Shown here piece by piece: positions 1-9,023 of a DNA stretch of 21,209 nucleotides. Source of the DNA: CAYPQL01 sp964412905 (GTDB lineage Bacteria > Patescibacteriota > Minisyncoccia > JAHIHE01 > JAGLIN01); NCBI GenBank assembly GCA_964412905.1, contig CAYPQL010000026.1, positions 1 to 21,209 of the forward strand, given 5' to 3'. The notes under the pieces were generated by a model. The model was not told where the DNA came from, searched no databases, and saw nothing but the letters and a program-made list of their open reading frames with translations. The position numbers and the translations under genes are program-made. Position 1 is the first letter of the stretch, and every line of letters begins with the position of its first letter.

Positions 1-362
1 GTTATGGAGAGCATCGCGAGGACAGCGGCGATTTTGACAAGGAATTCAATGATCAGCTGGCCCGCAAAAATTCCCAAGCAAAGAGAACAAGGCGCGCATT
101 CATCCCATGCGGTATCAGGATCGTTATAATCTCTCCCGCAAGGAATCAGTCCGGCAGAACCTTTTAACTTTGGACATTTATTAGGAACTCCCAGATCTAC
201 ACAATCAGGATCGCCAGAGTCGGGAAGACATCCATCTCCACCTGCGGAAGTCGGCGCGCTGGCGGCTTGAGCATTATAAGAAAAACTAAACAGAGGCAAA
301 ATCATAAAAAATATCGCGATTAAAGTTATAAAAATTTTACTCGCCTTTTTTGCTGTTTTCAT
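1..362 (-). CDS. Secreted Cys-rich protein with pilin-like membrane segment (3' end outside window)
   Basis: The frame opens with ATG at 362 and has no stop down to base 1, giving 120 residues of an incomplete protein. It starts with a clear signal peptide (MKTAKKASK, then a hydrophobic stretch ending about NAQAA at residue 34). A Cys-containing, Gly/Asp/Pro-rich segment follows (CLPDSGDPDC, ECAPCSLCLG). At the window edge a hydrophobic helix begins (GQLIIEFLVKIAAVLAMLSI). This layout resembles the small pilin-like T4SS (TrbC/VirB2-type, PF18895-like) proteins common in CPR genomes. It lies 22 bp after the next pilin-like gene on the same strand, so the two are probably cotranscribed. The precise function is unknown and the family call is by architecture only. 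Confidence 0.75.
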   Translation of the reverse strand, partial: MKTAKKASKIFITLIAIFFMILPLFSFSYNAQAASAPTSAGGDGCLPDSGDPDCVDLGVPNKCPKLKGSAGLIPCGRDYNDPDTAWDECAPCSLCLGIFAGQLIIEFLVKIAAVLAMLSI

Positions 363-384
363 AATTTGAAATTTAGATATTATT

Positions 385-777
385 TTATGTTTTATTCAAA
401 ATCACAACTATCACTTCCAAAATTCCATAAGCCGCGAGCGCGATGGCGAGGCCGGTCGCGGAAGAAGAAAATGTTTCTTTTGCCGATCTCATCTTATCCT
501 CTTCGCCGAAAGATGTTACATATTTAATTCCAGCGATGACAATATAAAACATTGCAACAAGCCCGATTATAAAAAGGAGGTATCTTATTATAATGATTAT
601 GGCTTCAGGAATGGAAGAAATTGTTCCTTCAACAGGATTACATGCGATGCCAAGAGCAGGACCGCAAGCTTGCGCATAAATAGTGTTAGCGTTTGATAAT
701 AGGATTTGAACAAAACATAAAAACAGGAATAACACTTGCAATAATTTTTTATTAAATAACTTTTTACCACTTGCCAT
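385..777 (-). CDS. T4SS pilin-like small membrane protein
   Basis: This 130-aa protein has an N-terminal signal/anchor segment (about residues 11-35, ending IYAQA) and a short extracytoplasmic stretch with two Cys (ACGPALGIACNPVEG). Two hydrophobic helices follow at about residues 57-85 and 104-127, joined by GIKYVTSFGEEDKMRSAKE. The two-helix hairpin with a charged turn is the hallmark of the VirB2/TrbC-like 'T4SS pilin' proteins abundant in Patescibacteria. The last 90 residues align closely with the C-terminus of the upstream 458-aa protein (CGP.xGxxCNPV, GIKYxTSFGxExKMRSAK, AAYxILEVI), so the two are paralogues. A role in a surface pilus or envelope complex is inference from the family. 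Confidence 0.85.
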   Translation of the reverse strand: MASGKKLFNKKLLQVLFLFLCFVQILLSNANTIYAQACGPALGIACNPVEGTISSIPEAIIIIIRYLLFIIGLVAMFYIVIAGIKYVTSFGEEDKMRSAKETFSSSATGLAIALAAYGILEVIVVILNKT

Positions 778-799
778 AAATATAAATTAAATTAACTTA

Positions 800-858
800 C
801 CCTTCGACAAGCTCAGGGTGACATATTGCTTGAATGTCATGGTGAGTTTGTCGAACCA
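800..858. repeat. REP-like palindromic hairpin between two pilin-like genes
   Basis: Arms at 801-824 and 834-857 are inverted repeats of each other. Both share the core TTCGACAA(G/A)CTCA and end TGACAT, with a 9-nt loop and a few mismatches or wobbles. The element occupies most of the 109-bp gap between the 458-aa and 130-aa genes. No T-run follows either arm, so it is better described as a dispersed REP/MITE-type hairpin than a classical terminator. It could still attenuate or stabilise the mRNA. Confidence 0.7.
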
Positions 859-886
859 TAACATATTAAAATTCCCGCTCAATAAA

Positions 887-2263
887 TTATGAACTCAGCA
901 CTTTGATTATAACTTCCAGAATCGCGTATGCCGCAAGAACCAAGATGAGTCCAAAAACGGCAGAAGCGAGGCCATCTTTCGCCGACCTCATTTTTTCTTC
1001 ATTGCCGAAAGAGGTCAAATATTTAATTCCGGAAATAACTATAAAAAGAAGCGTTATCAAGGCGATAAGAGAAAGAAGATATTTAATGGCTATTACAATT
1101 ACATCATAAAAATCAGAAGCGTTGTCGACGGGATTACATAAAACGCCGATCTCCGGACCGCAAGGAGCTATGGGAAGAGACAATACTTTTATAACAACGC
1201 CCGCGGAAGCGCTATCAGTTTCTCCGAGTTTTGTAGCTTTCGCGGCATTCACGCCGTAAAGACCGGCGATCGGAGGAGCGGTATATATTACTGCGCATTT
1301 TCCGTCTGCGCCAGTCGCGCAAAAGGTTACGCTAACAAAACCTCCCGTAGCGGTAATATTTTCAACAGTCGCCAGCTCAACCGGATTGCCTTCTTTTGTT
1401 ACCAGAAAAGTAATCGTTGATGTTCCGTTCACTTCTATAATCAAAGGATCGGCTGATATTGTTAAAAATAAAGCGCCTGATGCCGCCTCGCACGCGCCAT
1501 TTAAACAAATTGACGCGCATTTTTCCCAAACTCCTGTTCCGCCGTTACATGCCCAGTTGTCAGTTCCGACTGTAACGCAAGAATTGGCTTCGCAAGTTTT
1601 CCAAGTATTGGTATCGGCGCATAAAATATCATATTCTGGCTGATAAGTGTTGCTGGCGCCGCCGACAGAAAGCGCAATATCTACCGCCGTTGAGGTTTTA
1701 CAGTCCATATTTCCGTAAGGGTGCGCTATTAATCCATCAGTGCCAATGCCATCTGTAAGATCGCCGTCACAGAGCGTTGTGGATGTTCCTGTGGTATATA
1801 TCCTACAATCTCCCGACGCTACATTCCATAAACAACCTGCGCACCAATCCCAATCAGCCCCTTGCGCGCCCAGATCCCCGATTAGACTGGTTCCTGACTT
1901 TGAAAGCCTTTTTCCTTTTTCCGCCCATAAAATATGAGTCCAATCATTGACCGATTCATCTTCAATTATCCAGATACCGCAATGATAGCCGGCTCTCGGG
2001 GTGGGAGTGGCGGGTAAATTGAGTATATCGCTCCATCCTATGCCAGAATTTATGTGAGGAAAACTATTTATTCCATGAAATCCATAAAGATGATCACAGT
2101 CTCCTAAAGCGCAACTTATGCAAACGGTTTTATCAGTATCAAGGTTAACTTCTATAAATTTATAATCGGTCGCTTTTGCTTTCGGCGTTTGAACCAGCCA
2201 AAATCCAGCCATCAAAACCGCCACTCCAAAAATAATTAAAAATAAATTTTTTTTCTCAAACAT
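887..2263 (-). CDS. Secreted Ig-like domain protein with C-terminal pilin module
   Basis: The 458-aa product begins with a signal anchor (residues 6-25). A long Cys-rich extracytoplasmic region (about 40-260, with CISCALGDC, CAGCLW, SICLNGACEA) matches no family I know. An Ig-like fold of Big_1 type (about 265-362, starting LTISADPLIIEVNGTSTITF) is next. The last 90 residues (368-458) are a two-helix pilin-like module nearly identical in plan to the following 130-aa protein. Several Cys pairs suggest disulfide bonding outside the membrane. It lies 58 bp after ftsH on the same strand. The likely role is a surface-displayed protein anchored by the pilin-type helices. The N-terminal function is unknown, and the module boundaries are by eye. 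Confidence 0.8.
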   Translation of the reverse strand: MFEKKNLFLIIFGVAVLMAGFWLVQTPKAKATDYKFIEVNLDTDKTVCISCALGDCDHLYGFHGINSFPHINSGIGWSDILNLPATPTPRAGYHCGIWIIEDESVNDWTHILWAEKGKRLSKSGTSLIGDLGAQGADWDWCAGCLWNVASGDCRIYTTGTSTTLCDGDLTDGIGTDGLIAHPYGNMDCKTSTAVDIALSVGGASNTYQPEYDILCADTNTWKTCEANSCVTVGTDNWACNGGTGVWEKCASICLNGACEAASGALFLTISADPLIIEVNGTSTITFLVTKEGNPVELATVENITATGGFVSVTFCATGADGKCAVIYTAPPIAGLYGVNAAKATKLGETDSASAGVVIKVLSLPIAPCGPEIGVLCNPVDNASDFYDVIVIAIKYLLSLIALITLLFIVISGIKYLTSFGNEEKMRSAKDGLASAVFGLILVLAAYAILEVIIKVLSS

Positions 2264-2321
2264 AATTTTAGCTTTTTAGGAACCAAGTCAAATAAAATTT
2301 CTAATTTCCAGTTTCTAATTT

Positions 2322-4196
2322 CTAATCTCCCTTCATCAATTCTTCAAACTCTTCCTTTTCAATAGTTTCAACTTCAATCAGTTTCTCGGCGACTTTATTC
2401 AGCTTGTCTCTGTTTTTATTTATCGTATCCGTTGCTGTTTTCAAAGCGTCGTTTATAAACTTTTCAACTTCGCTGTCAATTTCAGCGGCGATTTTCTCGC
2501 TGTAATTTCTTTGTTCATGGATTTCTTTTCCGAGAAAAACCAAATCGCTATGCTGGCCAAAAACAATCGGCCCGAGCTTCTCGCTCATTCCATATTTTGT
2601 GACCAATTCTCTGGCAAGCAAACTCGCTCTCATCAAATCATTGCCAGCTCCTGTCGTGATATCGTTGAAAACTATTTTCTCGGCGGCGTATCCTCCGAGA
2701 AACATCGCCAGATTATCAACAAATTCCGATCTGGAGTGAAGGTGTTTGTCTTCCGTGGGAAGATTTAAAGTATACCCCGCGGCTCGCCCTCTGGCAATAA
2801 TGGAAATTTTATGAATAGGATCGGTTTTTGGCAAAATGTGTCCGACGAGAGCGTGTCCCGCTTCATGATAGGCGGCAATTCTTTTTTCGTCTTTAAGGAG
2901 AATCCCGCTTTTTCTTTCCGGGCCAAGCATAACTTTTTCAATAGATTCAAGAACCTCATTTTTCCCTATGATTTTCTTGTTTCTTCTCGCCGTCAAAATC
3001 GCGGCTTCATTAAGCAGATTAAAAAGCTCGGCGCCTGAAAATCCCGGCGTTCTTGCCGCTATTCTGCGCAAATCTATATCTTTGTCAATCGGTTTTCCTA
3101 TGGTATGAACTTTCAATATTTCCTCTCTGTCTTTTATATCGGGAAGATCAAGAACGATTCTTCTGTCAAATCTGCCCGGCCGCAAAAGCGCCGGATCCAG
3201 AACATCGGGCCTGTTTGTCGCCGCCATGACGATTACATTTGTTTCCGTGTCAAAGCCGTCCATTTCAACAAGAATTTGGTTCAGGGTTTGTTCTCTTTCG
3301 TCGTGTCCCCCGCCAAGCCCCGCTCCTCTGTGTCTGCCGACCGCGTCTATTTCGTCAATAAATAAAATGCTTGGCGCATTCTTTTTTGCGGTCTTAAATA
3401 AATCTCTCACTCTTGAAGCTCCCACTCCGACAAACATTTCCACGAATTCCGAACCTGAAATATTGAAAAACGGGACATCGGCCTCGCCGGAAACCGCTTT
3501 CGCCAGCAATGTTTTTCCTGTTCCCGGAGGGCCTAAAAGCAAAACTCCCCTTGGAATTCGCGCTCCGAGATCCAGAAACTTTTTGGGATTTTTCAAAAAA
3601 TCAACAATCTCCAGCAATTCTTCCTTTGCTTCTTTTACTCCCGCCACATCTTTGAATGTTGTCTTTTTTTTCTTCTCGCCCGGCTTCAAAAATCTCGCCG
3701 TTGATTTGCCGAACGACATCGCCTGCCCGTTTTGCCTTTGAGCCTGCCCCAGCATCATCCATAAGAGAAAACCCAAAAGCGCGAACATCAAAAGCGTGGA
3801 GCCGAAATTTTCCAGAAAAGATTCCGTCCCCGTTTTTCCCTTGGTGATTATATTCGCTTTTTTGATTTTCTCTTGATCTAATTTATATACAGCCACAAAC
3901 TGCTCTTCCAGCGAAGAAATTCCGCCTTTCAAAACCGTTTCCTTTGATTCTTTTTCGTCATTTAAAGTAATTTCAGCCCTGTCTTCTTTGACGATTATTT
4001 CCTTGACCTTTTCTTCATTAACTTGCTGTGCCAATTCGCTCATTGAAATTTCCTTCTGCTCTTCCCGTGAGATGTCAAAAAAAGTGAAAACGGACGCCAG
4101 CAAGACGAATAGCAATATGATTGCCAGCAGATTTTTTACCAAATCATTTTTTACCGGATTTTTGGAAATGTTATTGTTATTATTTTTCTTTTTCAT
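2322..4196 (-). CDS. ftsH: ATP-dependent zinc metalloprotease FtsH
   Basis: This 624-aa membrane AAA+ protease degrades misfolded and short-lived membrane and cytosolic proteins. All family landmarks are visible: TM1 (about 21-40), a small extracytoplasmic domain, and TM2 (about 133-150). The AAA module carries Walker A GPPGTGKT (222-229), Walker B ILFIDEID (277-284) and the second region of homology NRPDVLDPALLRPGRFD (328-344). The zinc protease site is HEAGH (444-448) with the third ligand Asp520 in NDLMRAS. Length is normal for bacterial FtsH. The stop is TAG at the expected family length, which is useful evidence that UAG is a normal stop here. No strong SD precedes the ATG. A promoter about 90 bp upstream fits independent transcription, possibly reading on into the pilin-like genes. 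Confidence 0.98.
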   Translation of the reverse strand: MKKKNNNNNISKNPVKNDLVKNLLAIILLFVLLASVFTFFDISREEQKEISMSELAQQVNEEKVKEIIVKEDRAEITLNDEKESKETVLKGGISSLEEQFVAVYKLDQEKIKKANIITKGKTGTESFLENFGSTLLMFALLGFLLWMMLGQAQRQNGQAMSFGKSTARFLKPGEKKKKTTFKDVAGVKEAKEELLEIVDFLKNPKKFLDLGARIPRGVLLLGPPGTGKTLLAKAVSGEADVPFFNISGSEFVEMFVGVGASRVRDLFKTAKKNAPSILFIDEIDAVGRHRGAGLGGGHDEREQTLNQILVEMDGFDTETNVIVMAATNRPDVLDPALLRPGRFDRRIVLDLPDIKDREEILKVHTIGKPIDKDIDLRRIAARTPGFSGAELFNLLNEAAILTARRNKKIIGKNEVLESIEKVMLGPERKSGILLKDEKRIAAYHEAGHALVGHILPKTDPIHKISIIARGRAAGYTLNLPTEDKHLHSRSEFVDNLAMFLGGYAAEKIVFNDITTGAGNDLMRASLLARELVTKYGMSEKLGPIVFGQHSDLVFLGKEIHEQRNYSEKIAAEIDSEVEKFINDALKTATDTINKNRDKLNKVAEKLIEVETIEKEEFEELMKGD

Positions 4197-4284
4197 TTAT
4201 TGTCTTATTTTTAGTTGATTAAAATAGCCCCTTAATATTTACCCTGAAACAAGCCGATTGTTCTTTTTTTATTCATTACTTTTA

Positions 4285-4312
4285 AGTATACCAAAATTTC
4301 CGAATAAATCAA
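4285..4312 (-). promoter_or_regulatory. Putative sigma-70-type promoter for ftsH
   Basis: On the minus strand a TTGATT box (4307-4312) is followed after 16 bp by TATACT (4285-4290). Transcription would start near 4278 and give an ftsH leader of about 80 nt. It lies just past the T-run of the res-mod terminator. Confidence 0.55.
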
Positions 4313-4313
4313 A

Positions 4314-4353
4314 TAAAAAAAGAGGAAATTAATTTAATTTTAAAAATCTCCCC
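4314..4353 (-). terminator. Intrinsic terminator of the res-mod operon
   Basis: On the minus strand GGGGAGA (4347-4353) can pair with TTTCCTC (4322-4328), with two G-U pairs, across an AT-rich loop. A run of T residues (complement of 4314-4321) follows at once. It sits 17 bp after the mod stop codon. Confidence 0.55.
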
Positions 4354-4369
4354 TTGTCTTAATATTAGA

Positions 4370-6202
4370 TTATCTGCTGTAATCCAAAATTATTTCATCT
4401 CCGGCGATATTGCGGATTTTCAGTTTGAATTTATTTGTCGGCAATTCATAAGCCCCTTTGATTTTATCTTTAATTTCCGCCTTATCTTCCAAAGCTAAAT
4501 TGCTTGTCCAAACGCCATTTTTCTTTAATTCCGTGTCAAACTGCACCGCTTCAATCAGTTCCAGACCGTTGTCGCTTATTTTAATTTCTTTTTCTTTATT
4601 CTCTTCCAATGTTCCTTTCTTAACTTTTTTAGTATTGTATTCGTCTATTTTAGTTTTCAAGTATAGGCTAAAATATTTTTTAATTTTAATCTTGCATCTA
4701 CTCCCGCCTTTTTTAATTTCAATCTCGGCATTATCTTCGGTAAAAAGCATATCTCGCTTTTCCGCCAGCAAATCATCTAAGCTAATCAGCTCAACGGAAA
4801 TAGTTGTCTTGCCTGAATTTTTGATTTCTTTATTTACATAACTCTGATCAACCTCCAAATCTTTATGAGCGTAAATAATATTCGCCTTGCTCGTTCCGCT
4901 TTCCGTTTCTTCCAGCGCGTAAATTTCTTCCAAAATCGCGTCCAGCAATTCTTTGGTCAGTTTCTTGTCAATGCCGATAAATTTTACCGGCTCAAAACTG
5001 CCTTTTTTGAAAATAATTCCGCCGTCCCAAAATTCGCTTAATTCCAGTTCGGCTCTCGGCCTGAATCCGTCAATCAAAGAAAAAATCTTTTGCGTTGTCT
5101 GCGCCGGATTTCTGAACAGCCGCACTCCGTCTTTGATTTTCAAAACATCAAACCCCGCTCCCGCTTTTACCAATCTATCTCTGGTTGTCTGAATGGCGTT
5201 TATTCCAATATCGCAACCAATAAATTTTCTTCCCAAATCATTCGCGACTTTGGCTGTCGTCCCGCTCCCGCTAAAAAAATCCGCGACAATCATGCCTTTG
5301 TCAGATCCTGCCTGAATAATTCTTTGTAAAAGAGGTTCTGGTTTCTGGGTAGCATAATCAACTATTTCGGGCTGAGCGTGTAAAAGAGAAATATTCCAGA
5401 TATTATCAACAGTTCTCACATCTCTAATATTGTATAATCCTTTTCCATCCTCGCCTTTTATATATATTTTTTTTCCATCTACTTTTTTCATTTTAGAAAC
5501 TTTTATAGACTTATCTCTCTTATCAAATTGATGATGAAAAATATTTTCATCTGATTTTGAATAAAGATATATAGTATCAAAAGAATTTGTAAATTGCTTT
5601 TTTCTTGTATCTGGAATCTTATTTGTATAATACCAAATTATCTCATTTCTAAAATTCTCCTCCCCAAACACTTCATCCAATAAAATTTTAGCGTAATGTC
5701 CGATATGATAATCCAAATGCACATAAATACTGGCTTTTTCGCTCATCACTTCTCTAATCGCCAATAATCTTTCATAAAGCCAATTCAAATAATCTTCTTT
5801 TTGCCAAATATCGCCATACATTATTTCCTCGCCGATACTGCTGTCGTCGTTTTCAAATTTCGTTTTATCGCCATTCCGCAGATAAACTTTTTTGGCGTAA
5901 TTCGCTCCGCTGGCAAAAGGCGGATCAATATAAACCAAATCAACCTTTATATTTTTTGACTTCAGATAAGCGCAAGCCGACAAACAATCGCCATGCAAAA
6001 GCAAATTCCGAAAATCGGGATTTATTTCTTTCTGCTTGTCTTGTAAATTCAGCTGATTATTTTTTCTCCGCTTTATTTCCTCAACAGTTTCCGTTTCAAA
6101 AAGTTGCATTTCAATATTTTGGCTCGGAAGCAACCGTCCTTGATAATTCAAAAGCGCTTGTCCTCTGGCTGGCGTTATATTGTATGATTTTTGTTTTTGC
6201 AT
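4370..6202 (-). CDS. mod: Type III restriction-modification DNA adenine methyltransferase (Mod)
   Basis: This 610-aa protein is an SAM-dependent DNA methyltransferase, probably making N6-methyladenine and supplying site recognition to the Res partner. The catalytic motif IV DPPF (93-96, in DLVYIDPPF) comes before the SAM-binding motif I DFFSGSGTT (308-316). That is the beta-class order used by type III Mod subunits. TQKPEPLLQRII just ahead of motif I is also typical. The middle region (about 110-280) would hold the target recognition domain. Length is in the usual Mod range. The start ATG is 4 bp after the res stop with no SD, implying translational coupling. Here mod follows res, opposite to the mod-res order of EcoP1I and EcoP15I. 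The target sequence cannot be read from the protein. Confidence 0.93.
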   Translation of the reverse strand: MQKQKSYNITPARGQALLNYQGRLLPSQNIEMQLFETETVEEIKRRKNNQLNLQDKQKEINPDFRNLLLHGDCLSACAYLKSKNIKVDLVYIDPPFASGANYAKKVYLRNGDKTKFENDDSSIGEEIMYGDIWQKEDYLNWLYERLLAIREVMSEKASIYVHLDYHIGHYAKILLDEVFGEENFRNEIIWYYTNKIPDTRKKQFTNSFDTIYLYSKSDENIFHHQFDKRDKSIKVSKMKKVDGKKIYIKGEDGKGLYNIRDVRTVDNIWNISLLHAQPEIVDYATQKPEPLLQRIIQAGSDKGMIVADFFSGSGTTAKVANDLGRKFIGCDIGINAIQTTRDRLVKAGAGFDVLKIKDGVRLFRNPAQTTQKIFSLIDGFRPRAELELSEFWDGGIIFKKGSFEPVKFIGIDKKLTKELLDAILEEIYALEETESGTSKANIIYAHKDLEVDQSYVNKEIKNSGKTTISVELISLDDLLAEKRDMLFTEDNAEIEIKKGGSRCKIKIKKYFSLYLKTKIDEYNTKKVKKGTLEENKEKEIKISDNGLELIEAVQFDTELKKNGVWTSNLALEDKAEIKDKIKGAYELPTNKFKLKIRNIAGDEIILDYSR

Positions 6203-6206
6203 AAAA

Positions 6207-9023
6207 TTAAAAAGTTATGATTAAATTTCTTAATTCGTCTATAAAATTCGCAAAATTATTATTGTCATCTTTATCCACAAAAGAAATATAGCTGAAATTC
6301 GGATTATGCTTCTTGAAATCATTTTTGATAAACCGCTCTTTTTGCTTGAATTCATCGTCGTAATAAATTTTGCCTTTTGTCTCAACTATCAAAACTTTTT
6401 CAATCTCGCCTTTTTCTTTCTTGGTTTTATAGTTCTTGCCATTTTTTCTTTTTAGAATCAAAAAGTCGGGAGTATAAACGCCATCGGGAGTTTGGATCCA
6501 AAAGCTTTGCAGGCGATTATCTTTGTAGCCGTTATAATAAACTTCCAAGCCCGCCAGCTCGGTCATTTTCAGCATCTCGGACAGAGCGTTTCTCTCAAAA
6601 TTGCTGTCCATTTTATACGGCATATAATTGAAACTGATATTTTGCGGATCAATATTATTATCCCTGCCGAAAAAATCCGCTTCCAAATCTTCCGGATGCC
6701 TTCTGTAAATTTCCGCATTTTGCCGCGTTATTTTTGGCAAAAAATCAGCCAAAGCTCCGCTCCCGCGATAAAGCGCTATTTTGGGATTTTTAATTTCCCA
6801 TTCCAATAATTCAATCTCAGCGTCTTTTGTTATTATTTCTTTTTCAATCTCAATTTCTTCCATCAAAAATGAAGCTATATTTTTTATAATATCATTCATT
6901 TCTAAATTAGGGTTTGATTCAATCCAGTCTAAATTGCTTTGTATTTTATTAAATATCGCTTCCAGCTCTTTTTGATGGTTTTTTAACAATTCAGTTTCGC
7001 TGAATTTTCCAAAAGCCGCCCGCGCCAAGTCATAAAGAAAATCATTGAATAAATAACTTGCCTTATCTGATTCAGCGTATTTCTTCCCTGTTTCCGCCAC
7101 TATGCCGGCTCTGCCGATTCTTCCCGAAGTTATCCTGCTATCGTGCTTGTATTTTTCTTTTATTTTTTCAAAATCAAAGTTATTTAAATTATCACTTTTC
7201 GCTTTTTTGGAAAAGATTTGATATTTGGTTTCAACCTGTTTGTATTTTAATTTGCCAAGCTTTGGCTTTCTGATTTTAACGGCAATCTCCGATCTTGAAT
7301 CAAATTTTAAATCTGAAATGCTTAAATCATAATTCTCCTTAAGCTGATTATCTAAAATATTATAGTTGCCGTCATTAAGATAAATAAGAGCTTTTTCTTT
7401 TTGAGCGTTATCCATTTCTCGCAAACATCGGCAAGATGTTTGCAGAACAAAGTTTTTGCTGGTATCTTTTCTCGGCAAAGCGACAGCTGCCAAACTTTTG
7501 CAATCCCAGCCCTCTGTGCCGACGGCTACAAGTAAAATAACCCTTTTGTCTGAATACGGCTTGTCTAAATTATTAAATACCGCCAAGCTGTCTTTTGGAA
7601 TTTCGTATTGCTTATTTTCCTTGCCTCCGTTTGTGTAAAATTTGAATATTTCCGCCTCTTTTCCTTTTCTTTTTTGCTTATACCAATTTTGTATAACCGG
7701 CAATATCTTTTCGTTTAAAGCTTTAATCGACGGACAATAAAAAACTATTTTGCTTTTCGCGCCGTTGTCGTATTCAATGTCAAAGTTGGCAAAAAAATCA
7801 GATAGGGCTTGCTTGATAAATAAATCCTCTTTAATATCGGCTTTTTTAATTTCCGGGATTTTCAAAAATCTGCCAATGCCTTGATTGAGATAGTAATTAT
7901 AGACGATATCCTGAATTTGGTTTAATTTTATTTCTTCATCGCCGATTTTAACTTTGTGTTTGACATAAGGCGTGCCGGAAAATCCCAAAGTATTGATGAC
8001 ATTTTTATGCTGGTTTAAAATATTGACCGCTCCTCTTAATTTCTTTTCTTCCTGTTCGGAATTTTTGCCATAGCTATGATGAACCTCGTCCAAAATAACT
8101 CCTAAAAAAGCAATTTGAGATAACTTTTCCCTTAGCTCGTTAAGTTTAATAATTTCCGCCGCTTTTTTCTTATCATAAAGAAAACTGTTCGGATCTATAT
8201 ATATTTTATCCCTATCGTCATATTTTTCCAAAACAACTTTCTCGGCATTAGTTATAAAAACCATTCCAAATCTTTTCGTTTGCGAAATTCTATTTACTTT
8301 TTCCAGATTTGGATTATTGCCTTGCAATTTATCTTTTCTTTGAGATCCTAGAGCGTCTAAAATTTCAATCTGAATTATTTGTTTTAATTTATCAGCTTCT
8401 TTTTTAGGAAATATCCATTCCGGATTAAAATTCTTTATAGTTTGCAAAGATGGCAAAATAGCCGTTTTGGACGCTTGCGGAGCCAAGACAATAAAGTTAT
8501 GGGCGAATCTTTTGTCGGTTTTATATAGATTGGCAAAATAAAAATCCAAATAAATAAAACAAGCCATTAAATAAGTCTTGCCCGCGCCCATCGGCAAGCT
8601 GAATAAATAATTCGGATAAGTATAATTATGCAAAAGTTCGTCTAAAGCTTTATTCCAGCTTATCTTTTCGCTTTTCGGATCATTTATTAATTTCTTGCGC
8701 AAATTTTCAACGCCGTTGTCTTTGAAAAACTGGTTTAGAAAATGAGTTGTATAGTCATCGCCGAATGTATAAAAATTATCATAACTTCTTGCCATTTCCT
8801 CGTCGTATAAAAGTCCCGACCTTATTATATCCGATATTTTTTGATTATTTCCGACAAATTTCAGCCAAAAATAAACCTCAATCGCCTGTTTCTGCGGCTC
8901 TCTTAATTTATTTTCTTTTTCAATATATTTAATAAGACCGCCAATAACCGATTGGCTTTTTTGTTTTTCTTGGCTTATCCAACTGGACGCCTTGTTTTCT
9001 ATTAAATTAAAAACGGTATTCAT
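6207..9023 (-). CDS. res: Type III restriction enzyme Res subunit (SF2 helicase-nuclease)
   Basis: The 938-aa product is a superfamily 2 ATPase fused to a nuclease, which with Mod would cleave unmodified DNA after ATP-driven communication between sites. A Q-like element (REPQKQAIEVY, about 41-51) precedes Walker A (MGAGKT, 145-150). The Walker B box is DEVH (312-315) and SGTP lies in motif III position (in TLGFSGTPY). The motif VI region reads QTSCRCLREM. The C-terminus carries a PD-(D/E)XK-type site (TPDFLI with Asp853, then VETKGK with Glu881 and Lys883). All catalytic elements look intact, so the system is probably active. The ATG overlaps the stop of a 25-codon upstream ORF (ATGA). Length is typical for type III Res. 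Confidence 0.93.
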   Translation of the reverse strand: MNTVFNLIENKASSWISQEKQKSQSVIGGLIKYIEKENKLREPQKQAIEVYFWLKFVGNNQKISDIIRSGLLYDEEMARSYDNFYTFGDDYTTHFLNQFFKDNGVENLRKKLINDPKSEKISWNKALDELLHNYTYPNYLFSLPMGAGKTYLMACFIYLDFYFANLYKTDKRFAHNFIVLAPQASKTAILPSLQTIKNFNPEWIFPKKEADKLKQIIQIEILDALGSQRKDKLQGNNPNLEKVNRISQTKRFGMVFITNAEKVVLEKYDDRDKIYIDPNSFLYDKKKAAEIIKLNELREKLSQIAFLGVILDEVHHSYGKNSEQEEKKLRGAVNILNQHKNVINTLGFSGTPYVKHKVKIGDEEIKLNQIQDIVYNYYLNQGIGRFLKIPEIKKADIKEDLFIKQALSDFFANFDIEYDNGAKSKIVFYCPSIKALNEKILPVIQNWYKQKRKGKEAEIFKFYTNGGKENKQYEIPKDSLAVFNNLDKPYSDKRVILLVAVGTEGWDCKSLAAVALPRKDTSKNFVLQTSCRCLREMDNAQKEKALIYLNDGNYNILDNQLKENYDLSISDLKFDSRSEIAVKIRKPKLGKLKYKQVETKYQIFSKKAKSDNLNNFDFEKIKEKYKHDSRITSGRIGRAGIVAETGKKYAESDKASYLFNDFLYDLARAAFGKFSETELLKNHQKELEAIFNKIQSNLDWIESNPNLEMNDIIKNIASFLMEEIEIEKEIITKDAEIELLEWEIKNPKIALYRGSGALADFLPKITRQNAEIYRRHPEDLEADFFGRDNNIDPQNISFNYMPYKMDSNFERNALSEMLKMTELAGLEVYYNGYKDNRLQSFWIQTPDGVYTPDFLILKRKNGKNYKTKKEKGEIEKVLIVETKGKIYYDDEFKQKERFIKNDFKKHNPNFSYISFVDKDDNNNFANFIDELRNLIITF

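Noticed and set aside
3226..3741. 171-aa plus-strand ORF opposite ftsH
   Set aside because: It is antisense to the conserved AAA domain of FtsH and has no SD or recognisable domain. It is a shadow of the real gene.
4458..4841. 127-aa plus-strand ORF opposite mod
   Set aside because: Ser/Leu/Ile-rich composition is the expected reverse of a Lys/Glu-rich gene; no initiation signals.
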